IMG/VR virus record: IMGVR_UViG_3300009508_000074
Location: 1 to 21,859 of that record
Length of the DNA: 21,859 bases
Reading direction: 5' to 3' (one strand)
From: a virus
The position numbers were made by a program, and so were the translations under genes. The stretch's first letter is position 1. Every line of letters starts with the position of its first letter. Below are positions 1 to 8,296 of the stretch, one piece after another. The notes under the pieces were generated by a model. The model saw nothing but the letters and a program-made list of their open reading frames with translations, was not told where the DNA came from and ran no database searches.

Positions 1-3000
1 AAGATCTGCAAATGCAGTTCCATTACCTGGTGCTACTTGTAATTTAATAAATTCTTCACCTGCTTGTATGTTAGTGAGATTTATTTGTAACGCACCATTT
101 ACTTCACTAGCTGAAACATTTGGTATATCTGCATTTGTTATATCCGTAACCAAACTTGCAACTGTTGTACCAGTGAGTGTGACATAATAATTGTTAATTC
201 TTATACTGTCTGTAGCAGTAAGCACGGGATTTGTTTCAGTTCCTGTGATTGTGCCAAACAATCTGCTTTGATTAATCCATCTATCAACACTACCGCCTTG
301 AACTGTAATAGTGCTATCATTTGGCTCTGCAATGTACAAACTACAATTGGTTGAACACATATCTACCACTTGTCCAAAATTATACTCTTCGCCAGGTGTT
401 GGTGAATTAATTGTTTGTACCAATCTAAATGTGTTTGTTTCAACTTCAATAATGTCGCCAACATTCAGTGTGTAGGGGTTGGTTGCAGTACCAATTGTTA
501 TTGTAGTTCCTGAGTGACTGAATTGTGAATTGTTATTTTGTGCAGTAGGAATCAAGTATGTTCCATTTACAGTTACAACTGGTGTGCCTACTGGAGTATC
601 TGTTGTTGTAAAATTTTGTGTTGTTGTTGATGCAGTAGTAACTTGAAACCGTTGTACACTTCTATCATAGATATAAACTTTACCAGCGTCGGTAGTTGTA
701 GTCGAGCCCACAGTAACATCTGATCCTGGTGCACCAATTATAAGTTGTCTACCATCTGTGGTTGTGGAGATACTTTGTCCGATTAAATCGCCAACACTTC
801 CTGAAATGTTTATGTTTGCTACAAAATCCCAATATGTTTTAGCACTTATTAAAAGAGCTCCGGAGCTTATCCCGGACAACAAAGTAACTGTGTTTGCGGC
901 AAATGTGTAATCATGTATTGGACGTAATAATTCACCATTATAATACACTGCAAAACTGTAAATGTCTGTTACGCTAAACACTGTAGCAGTTGAAAAAGTT
1001 GTGGTAAGAACACTAGGTAGATAGGTAACACTTTGTTTTCTAGTTATTCTAATTTCATCATTTTCATTTGGAGCAGTTACAAATCTTACAACTTGATTGC
1101 CACCAACAGTTTCTACCGTATACTCAGTTGTAACTGTTTGCGATACATTATTACGAGTAACTCCAATTTGTGTTTCAGCAGTTGAATTCACAGAACTTAC
1201 AACAATAGTACCTGTGATAATAAAATCAGTGGTTGTACCGTTTGCGGTGTATTCTATTGTTTGATCTTGTACACCAATTTGCTGATAAGCGTACACATAG
1301 TTGCTACTTGCAGTTGCAGTTGGAGCACTAATGTACAACCAACGTTCATCATCGCTTACTGCAACACTCTGTCCAAAATTATCAACATTGTTGGTTCCTG
1401 TGTTGAACAATTGTGTTTGTGTGTAGGTACCATTTGAAGAATTACGTCTTAAGCCAAGTGCATAACCTTTATTACTATCACTAGCAGGAGCACCTGTAAC
1501 TATACGCTCATTATTACCAACGCTTAAACTTGTGCCAACTCCTGAAAATCCAGTAGCTCCAGGTGTCATTATGGCAACTTGCTTGTATGTATTTGTATCA
1601 GATTTGTTAAGACAGTAAATTGCACCAGTTCCGCTACCATAACCCGGTGCACCAATAGCTAACCCTTGTCCAACCAATCCCTGCTCAACAGTTGTTCCGT
1701 AGAGGTCATTGATTATAGGAGCATCTGCGTCTAGTTCAGTAGATGTTCCAAAAGGATTAATTTTTTGTAACACTGCCCATTTATCGTCGCCAAAATTGTC
1801 AACCCAAACTTGATTGCCCGTTACAATATTGTTTACAAAACTTAGATCTGCTACATCACTTGTTTGTGCAACACGAACACTCTCAAGAGTAAGAACTAAA
1901 CCATCTCCTGTGAGTGAAGTTATGTCACCAGGTAGGCTCAAAGAAATCACAATGGTTTTCAGTGATGGTATACTGTTTACAATATATGCGCCATCAACAT
2001 CATCGTCAAAATATTTAATTACAAATCTTTTACCAACAGACAAATTGTGATTGGTATTGAATGTAAGAGTACATGTGTCATTTAAGTTGTCAACTACAAT
2101 TTCCAAAGAGGCATTCAATAGATTATTTCGATAAATGTTCCAATCAAATGAGTTAGCTTTTGCAACCCAAACATTTGTACCTATTGCAATCTTATCTAAG
2201 TTAGCTACAACATTGGTTAAATCATCAAAGTCAAAAACTTTAATATCTACATCATCATAATTTACATAACCTGCACTTGGTAATGCTCTATCCTCAGGAA
2301 TAGTTGCTACAGTGGGTAATATATTTTTATTAGTAATCTTATAACTTTGTTTCCAAATATTATTGATCAGTATTTCTTGATTAGCAGTAGTTATGTCTCC
2401 AGGGTCAACAACTGCTACTGTACTTGGATTAGCAAGTAATTTGCTTTCATCTAACCTAAGTTCAAAGTAACTTCTATTTGCATTAGCACCATAGATACCA
2501 CGTTGTATTGCCCAATTTTCTTTAATTTCATACTCAGCTTCTTCTTTGCCAAGGTTTGCACTTTTTAGTTGTTCAGCAGCACGAATAGTACCTTTTGTTC
2601 CTAAAAATTGTGAGTACAAACCTGCTTGAGAAATATCATCAAGGTTCAAGTTCTGCATATATTGTCTCGGACGAAACCCAATTAATCCTAAACCAAGTAA
2701 TGTTGAATCACTTTCTAAATTTGCAGTATGTATATCATAGTTTTCTCTTTGAGCATCTGCTTTGGTTGCAATATTTGGTAGTAAGCCAGTTTGTATTCTA
2801 TCAAAGTCACTTTTTATCCAATCAGCAAAAACAAACTCTGGATTTGGTGGTAACAGTCTTGTAGCACTCCAATATGCTTCTTTGTATAAAACAATTTGAC
2901 CTTTTGTATATGGTTGATTTGGCACCCATTCCTTGATATTGTCTTGATTTAAAATAAAACCTTGTGCATCTAAAGTGCCGTTCCATTCATAAACAGTATT

Positions 3001-6000
3001 TCCATTCAGTAACAACCTGTTTTGTCTAGCACCAGTAATAGGGTTATAAATTAGGTCATTAAAAATAGTTGTGTTGTCAAAAACAATTATGTGCTCGTAA
3101 CTTGTAAATCTAGCATTTAGAAAACTGAATGTTTGATTGTTCAAACCAATTAGTTTTAATTCGTTGTCTAATCTTTCAACTGCATAGTCTTTTCCAAACA
3201 AAGGTTCAAAGTTTTGATCAAGCATTATGTCATTTATATTTTCGTTTTTTAAACTTTCAACAACTGCAAAATTCTGCTTTAGCTTGAGTATATCAGCACC
3301 AGGATTCAAGTTTATAAGACTACCAACTGTCCAACTCTGACCAACCCAATACAAAAACTCTCTTGCCATTTGTGTCCAGTCAACTATTGTTTCGTTTACT
3401 TGACTGTCAAATGTTAGTCCTTGTTTATCAAGGTATGCTCCATAACTTGTGAGAAAATCAACAACTGAATTAGTACTTGTAAACACATAACCATAAGGTA
3501 CTTGTACGACATTATTTGTATAGGTATTATTAATTCTACTTTGCTGACCGTTAACATCGATACTGGTAAACTTACCAGTTGGAACACTTTGCAGTATCTC
3601 AAAATATGGTTTCGTAGTACTATATCCATTTACTGAGTATCCGTTTGTTGTCCTTTGTACTGTTACTGCACTGTATTGGATTTCACTAAAACTTGGATTT
3701 TGATATAGGTACAAGTTGAAGCTTTCATCAGGCAGTAGCAAACTACTGTTTAAACTGTTTGGTGATGATTTTTCTGCAAATATTTTTAAATAACTCTTAT
3801 CACTAAATGATGCCATTCTATAGCACAATCTAACATTAAGATTCGCAAGTTTATCAGTAACTAAAACTGTGCTATCAGTACCAGTGACTCTGTTATAATC
3901 AACTACAAAGTTGATGTAACTATTTTTGATTATTCCATTACCGTATACTGAAACCTGTGCTGGATCAATTCTAAATCTATTGTTATACAAGTACTGATTG
4001 AATTCAGTGTTGTATTTGTATAGATCTCTGTCTGCAAATAAGCTAAAATATTTTGCTGGTTCACATAATGCAAGTAATCTTTGAATTGCAAAAGGATAGT
4101 AACTGCTCCTTCTCCAAGCAGTTTGTGTTGGTCCAAAATCTCCTGCTACCCAACTTTTAACAAAACTACTTTGATCATAGCTTCCAACTATACTTTGCAT
4201 TGGACTTACAAGGTTTCCTTGGCTATCAGTTGGTAAGCAGTCGAGCAATTGTGGACGTACAAATTCTTTAACTACAACATCGCCTGTTGGGTACGCAATA
4301 ATACCTTTGGCCATGTCGTTCCACAACACAAGGTTTCCTGATGTATATGGAGCTGGGCCATATTTAGTATTCCACCAACTTGGTCGTACACTAAGTCCTA
4401 CCATTTCCCAAGGACGTGTATGTGGGCTATCAGTGTCATAGAGATCAAAATATATGCCTCTCCAGAATCCTAACAGTGGATCATTATCGAGACGATTTGA
4501 GCTATTAGAGTAGTTCCAAGTAAACTGATTATCAGCATCATATGATTGGTCCTTGTAATTTACTCTGTTTGCACCAACCCAGGCAAGAAAACTTACATTA
4601 AGGATATTATTAACTTCTGTTAGCGTGTAGTCAGTTGTTCTAAATTGTCCTGGAATAACATCACTTGCTCTCAATGGTGGGTCGTATTTTTCAGCAGAAT
4701 TAATTTTTATATTGTTGTATATGCGTTTTTCTAGTTCTAGTAGGACGTCATTTCTATAATCACCTGTTTCCCATGCAACGGTTAAACTTCCATCATGACC
4801 TTGAATCACAGTAGTAGGAGTTACATAGGTGTTGTCTACAAAGGATTGTGGCAGATATACTGGATATAGTCCAAGCATACTAGGAGTTGCAGGAACATAA
4901 CTTCCATATGTGGCAGTATATTCTCTAATGGTAATTATATCACCAATTTCTAGAGTAACGGTACTGCTATTGATTGTAATTCTTGGTCCATCTGTTGCAA
5001 CTGTGTATTCTTCGCCGTCTCCTATTAATTGTGTTTGCTTTCCAGTTGCTTTTGGAGTAAGGTATACTAAAATACCGTTATAATTTGCAGTTGTGAAGTC
5101 ATAGCTATACAAAGTATCAAATGTATATGTTGATATTGCACTAAAAGTGTATGTGGTTGTTTCAAATACATTACCACAAGGTACAGAATCAGTCCAGTAA
5201 AAAGGTGCATTTGCATCTTTACCTGCATTTATTGTAGTAAGTGTGGTGTCAAGAATATATGCAGTTGACTTTCCTGACCAATCGTTGTTTGCTACAAAAT
5301 CAAGAATTTTATTTTTAGTTTTTCCATATTCTGCACTGTTGAATTCTAATGCACGAAAGAACTCTGTATCTCGACCGTTGATGAATGGAGTCATCATTGT
5401 AAGAGGAGAACTTTGTTGTAGTATTAGCTGACCGTAGGGTACAACATTTCCAAGATCACGTAAATTATTTGCTCCGTGTATCTTACCAGTAAAATCTTCT
5501 AGATTTTGACAGATAGTTTCGTAGTGTGTTCTTATTGTTCCTAGAGTGAATCCTTCACTGTTTTTATTCATAGGATTGGATTCAAGGTTAGAAGGAACAG
5601 TATAAAAACCAATTGTGCTGGCACTGTTACTAAGAACTTGAGCTTCAACGACTGTTCCAACTGGTGGATCAGTATTTGGTTCACCAGTAACATTTGGATT
5701 GAATGTAATATCTGTTACATTATCTGCATTAGTAGTATATGTGTAGGTATCTGGCAGTACAAATTGTCCATCAACAAAAACCTTTACTGGAACCTGCGAC
5801 GTATCTGTTATAACGGGTATATCTAATACCAATGGTAATCCAGTATAATCAAATGTGAAACTTTGTCGTTGGACACTTGTGTTAAAGTGTGTTTGCCAGC
5901 CCAGCAATTTATTAAACGTTGTTCTTGTGTTATACTGTCTTATTAGACCTGTGTCAATCTTTTGAGTCGAACTACTAGCATTTACTACATAGGTAAATGT

Positions 6001-8295
6001 ATCCGTATACAAATTGTTATCAAATACTATATCGCCAACATTGTTAATAGAACTATATTTCAATGGTTGATCAATAATTGTATCCGTAGTACCTGTTCCA
6101 ACTGCGTAACTGAATATTTTGGTTCCCTGAAATGTGGTACTTGGATATACACTAGTATCGCTGTAGCTGTACCCATTGGGATCAAAGACATCAAACAACG
6201 GAGCCTGGTTAGTATCAGTTTTCTGCTGACCTTTTATCCACGACGTACCGTTAAAATAATAACTTTTTCCCTGCTCGGTAATACCGCTCAATACAACTAG
6301 ATTGCTGTTAATTGGCACCTCAGGTGATGTCAAACTAGCGGCTTGTAAATCAATAGTTGGTGCACTACCATCCTTTAAATCAACAAAACTCACAGTATAA
6401 ATTTTGTTTTTTACTTGTGAATCATTGTCATTAGCAAATATTATTCTTGAACCTTGTATAAGAGTATAGCCATCTACGCTATAACCTATACTGCCATTGA
6501 CATTTTGAAAGGCATTTTCCTGACTGAAGTCAATTATATCAACAGGAGTTATACCTTCAGTTCCGCTGTTGATTAGTTTAAGGTTTTTTCTAAATTCAAG
6601 TATTGGACGTTTTGCTCTTGCATTATTGTCGATTACTAGCGTTACATTATTATAGGTTGCAGTTGATCTTAACACATCAATATGGAACCATCTATTGCTT
6701 CGACTCCAAGCATTTTTATCAATGCTTGCTCGATTTATTGTCATGTAATCTTGTTGAGTCGGCGCATTTGCAGTTGCGTCATATCCGCCGACGTCGTAAG
6801 CTAAACTATCAAATGGAGTTGTTGCACTTACTGTATAGGTTTCTGGTGTTACAAAGTCAGTAACTGGTAAAAGCTCTATTGCAGAGCCAACTCCTTCTAC
6901 GTAGTATTCTTTACCTTCGTATGAGTTTGGTACGATAGCTCCAGTAAATTCTACTTTCAGACCGTTAGTAAAAACCACTCCATTAGGAGATGTATATGTT
7001 GCTTTTCCAACAATATCTTCATCAACATTTAAATCTGATAAATTTTCTTGGTCAACTAATCTAATTACACCAAAGTTTAGTTCGTCACTAGCATCTTGAT
7101 AGTAAAGTATATCAAGGTTTGCAGTAATCAATGGTTGTAATTCAAATACACCATCTGCATTCTTGTACCATGTTTTTCCAGCATTACTTGTACCATATTC
7201 AATTACAGTTTTACTTAGGTTAGCAATACTTTGTACTTTTGTAAGTTCCATAAAAGGACGCTCAGGATCTGCATAGTTGTAATTTATTCTCCATTGTACA
7301 AGTCTATTTGCGTTGCCATCAATTGGGTCAGTGTCCGAGAACACCGTATTATCAAATCCTTGACTATCAAATGGCTCTTCATCTGCCCACCCATCAGATT
7401 GTCCTCCTACAAAAATAAGTGTGCGATTTTGTAGATCTGTAATTCCATCTATTCCGCCATTTGCGGCTAAAAATACATCAACATACTGATTATTGATTTG
7501 GTTAAAGTTAAGGGTACTAGCAACTAAATCAGTTGCACCTATGTCGGTTAGAGTAAAATAAAAATTTTGTGCAGTATTACTTGGAACGTTAAATGTCACT
7601 GTGCCAAAATCGTCGCCGTTGTTTGTTACACCAAGTACATCTCTTGAACTTTGATTTGGTTGTTGTGATAACACGCCTGATGTACCAGGTTGCGATTGGA
7701 TCCAAAAGTTACGTCCTGTGTCGCTTACGTTGAAATTATACTCACCTTGTCTAGCTAATGAAATAGTTGGCAATGTTCCTGAGTAACCTGAGAATGTATA
7801 ACCTGTGTTTTCATATTTTACATCATAACTTGCTCGTATAGGAATAGCGTTTGCAAAAACACTAACGCTATCTGGACCAGCCGCTACCCAATAGTACTGA
7901 CCAAAATTTACATACTTGTCAAAATCAACCATTGGATCAAAACTATAGTATTCACTGTCAAACAATCTATCGTCACGTGTGGTATTAGAACCTTGGAGTG
8001 CTAAACTATCAATTATGCCAGGATAGGTAATGGTATTTTTAATTTCTGTGCCATTGTCGTTTGTTTGCACAACGCCTGGTTCAAGTTGATAGTTGGTGCG
8101 TGTTTGTGTTGGTTCAAGTACGTAGCTATCACTGGCAGTAACTCCAGGACCTATTTTACGTCCTATATAACCTTCAGTTGGTTTGAGTTTTGGGTTTTGT
8201 GTGAGTTGATCAAGAGTACTACGCAACAACTGCTTGTTTGCAGGTGTTTGAAAAATTTCAGGTAAAAAATCTTCTGAGCGTATACGCTTAGCCAT
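1..8295 (-). CDS. Giant virion/baseplate structural protein, C-terminus beyond window
   Basis: I read this frame codon by codon from the ATG at 8295 to base 1 and found no stop, so at least 2765 residues are encoded and the 3' end is missing. The start follows the gp6 stop by one base (TAATATG) and has GGAG at 8305-8308, nine bases upstream. Position right after gp6 is that of T4 gene 7 (wedge protein, about 1030 residues), but this protein is far larger. Similar giant virion proteins follow gp6 in marine T4-like phages, sometimes named VrlC-like; that name is from memory. The N-terminus (LPEIFQTPANKQLL, then GYIGRKIGPG) looks like an assembly anchor. Visible further on are FDVFDPNG near residue 705, a Trp-rich segment near 1240-1400, a chitin-binding-like motif at 1790-1826, FG-GAP-like repeats at 2206-2650 and a flagellin hook-IN-like stretch near 2695-2735. 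The rest is mainly Thr/Asn/Val-rich beta-type sequence. I infer a wedge, fibre or adhesin role; the structural assignment is firmer than the gp7 equivalence. Confidence 0.8.
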   Translation of the reverse strand, partial: MAKRIRSEDFLPEIFQTPANKQLLRSTLDQLTQNPKLKPTEGYIGRKIGPGVTASDSYVLEPTQTRTNYQLEPGVVQTNDNGTEIKNTITYPGIIDSLALQGSNTTRDDRLFDSEYYSFDPMVDFDKYVNFGQYYWVAAGPDSVSVFANAIPIRASYDVKYENTGYTFSGYSGTLPTISLARQGEYNFNVSDTGRNFWIQSQPGTSGVLSQQPNQSSRDVLGVTNNGDDFGTVTFNVPSNTAQNFYFTLTDIGATDLVASTLNFNQINNQYVDVFLAANGGIDGITDLQNRTLIFVGGQSDGWADEEPFDSQGFDNTVFSDTDPIDGNANRLVQWRINYNYADPERPFMELTKVQSIANLSKTVIEYGTSNAGKTWYKNADGVFELQPLITANLDILYYQDASDELNFGVIRLVDQENLSDLNVDEDIVGKATYTSPNGVVFTNGLKVEFTGAIVPNSYEGKEYYVEGVGSAIELLPVTDFVTPETYTVSATTPFDSLAYDVGGYDATANAPTQQDYMTINRASIDKNAWSRSNRWFHIDVLRSTATYNNVTLVIDNNARAKRPILEFRKNLKLINSGTEGITPVDIIDFSQENAFQNVNGSIGYSVDGYTLIQGSRIIFANDNDSQVKNKIYTVSFVDLKDGSAPTIDLQAASLTSPEVPINSNLVVLSGITEQGKSYYFNGTSWIKGQQKTDTNQAPLFDVFDPNGYSYSDTSVYPSTTFQGTKIFSYAVGTGTTDTIIDQPLKYSSINNVGDIVFDNNLYTDTFTYVVNASSSTQKIDTGLIRQYNTRTTFNKLLGWQTHFNTSVQRQSFTFDYTGLPLVLDIPVITDTSQVPVKVFVDGQFVLPDTYTYTTNADNVTDITFNPNVTGEPNTDPPVGTVVEAQVLSNSASTIGFYTVPSNLESNPMNKNSEGFTLGTIRTHYETICQNLEDFTGKIHGANNLRDLGNVVPYGQLILQQSSPLTMMTPFINGRDTEFFRALEFNSAEYGKTKNKILDFVANNDWSGKSTAYILDTTLTTINAGKDANAPFYWTDSVPCGNVFETTTYTFSAISTYTFDTLYSYDFTTANYNGILVYLTPKATGKQTQLIGDGEEYTVATDGPRITINSSTVTLEIGDIITIREYTATYGSYVPATPSMLGLYPVYLPQSFVDNTYVTPTTVIQGHDGSLTVAWETGDYRNDVLLELEKRIYNNIKINSAEKYDPPLRASDVIPGQFRTTDYTLTEVNNILNVSFLAWVGANRVNYKDQSYDADNQFTWNYSNSSNRLDNDPLLGFWRGIYFDLYDTDSPHTRPWEMVGLSVRPSWWNTKYGPAPYTSGNLVLWNDMAKGIIAYPTGDVVVKEFVRPQLLDCLPTDSQGNLVSPMQSIVGSYDQSSFVKSWVAGDFGPTQTAWRRSSYYPFAIQRLLALCEPAKYFSLFADRDLYKYNTEFNQYLYNNRFRIDPAQVSVYGNGIIKNSYINFVVDYNRVTGTDSTVLVTDKLANLNVRLCYRMASFSDKSYLKIFAEKSSPNSLNSSLLLPDESFNLYLYQNPSFSEIQYSAVTVQRTTNGYSVNGYSTTKPYFEILQSVPTGKFTSIDVNGQQSRINNTYTNNVVQVPYGYVFTSTNSVVDFLTSYGAYLDKQGLTFDSQVNETIVDWTQMAREFLYWVGQSWTVGSLINLNPGADILKLKQNFAVVESLKNENINDIMLDQNFEPLFGKDYAVERLDNELKLIGLNNQTFSFLNARFTSYEHIIVFDNTTIFNDLIYNPITGARQNRLLLNGNTVYEWNGTLDAQGFILNQDNIKEWVPNQPYTKGQIVLYKEAYWSATRLLPPNPEFVFADWIKSDFDRIQTGLLPNIATKADAQRENYDIHTANLESDSTLLGLGLIGFRPRQYMQNLNLDDISQAGLYSQFLGTKGTIRAAEQLKSANLGKEEAEYEIKENWAIQRGIYGANANRSYFELRLDESKLLANPSTVAVVDPGDITTANQEILINNIWKQSYKITNKNILPTVATIPEDRALPSAGYVNYDDVDIKVFDFDDLTNVVANLDKIAIGTNVWVAKANSFDWNIYRNNLLNASLEIVVDNLNDTCTLTFNTNHNLSVGKRFVIKYFDDDVDGAYIVNSIPSLKTIVISLSLPGDITSLTGDGLVLTLESVRVAQTSDVADLSFVNNIVTGNQVWVDNFGDDKWAVLQKINPFGTSTELDADAPIINDLYGTTVEQGLVGQGLAIGAPGYGSGTGAIYCLNKSDTNTYKQVAIMTPGATGFSGVGTSLSVGNNERIVTGAPASDSNKGYALGLRRNSSNGTYTQTQLFNTGTNNVDNFGQSVAVSDDERWLYISAPTATASSNYVYAYQQIGVQDQTIEYTANGTTTDFIITGTIVVSSVNSTAETQIGVTRNNVSQTVTTEYTVETVGGNQVVRFVTAPNENDEIRITRKQSVTYLPSVLTTTFSTATVFSVTDIYSFAVYYNGELLRPIHDYTFAANTVTLLSGISSGALLISAKTYWDFVANINISGSVGDLIGQSISTTTDGRQLIIGAPGSDVTVGSTTTTDAGKVYIYDRSVQRFQVTTASTTTQNFTTTDTPVGTPVVTVNGTYLIPTAQNNNSQFSHSGTTITIGTATNPYTLNVGDIIEVETNTFRLVQTINSPTPGEEYNFGQVVDMCSTNCSLYIAEPNDSTITVQGGSVDRWINQSRLFGTITGTETNPVLTATDSIRINNYYVTLTGTTVASLVTDITNADIPNVSASEVNGALQINLTNIQAGEEFIKLQVAPGNGTAFADL
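346..1680 (-). repeat. FG-GAP/integrin-like beta-propeller repeats within the giant protein
   Basis: Five related segments recur in the translated giant protein. They are GQGLAIGAPGYGSGTGAIY from about residue 2209, GTSLSVGNNERIVTGAP from about 2254, NFGQSVAVSDDERWLYISAP from 2306, IGQSIS...RQLIIGAPG from about 2505, and NFGQVVD...CSLYIAEP from about 2639. The shared plan is F/I/V-G-Q-S/G, a polar turn (often D/N-rich), a hydrophobic strand and then G-A-P or similar. This is the FG-GAP plan found in integrin-alpha and bacterial surface propellers. Spacing is uneven (about 40, 60, 195 and 135 residues), so other beta domains appear to be inserted between blades. The propeller assignment is by motif only. 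Confidence 0.6.
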
Positions 8296-8296
8296 A

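Noticed and set aside
1-8295. Several independent genes or a frameshifted gene on the minus strand
   Set aside because: Reading the frame through from 8295 to 1 gives no stop codon, and other minus-strand frames at 3414-3629 and 3930-4136 are short, out of frame and without motifs.
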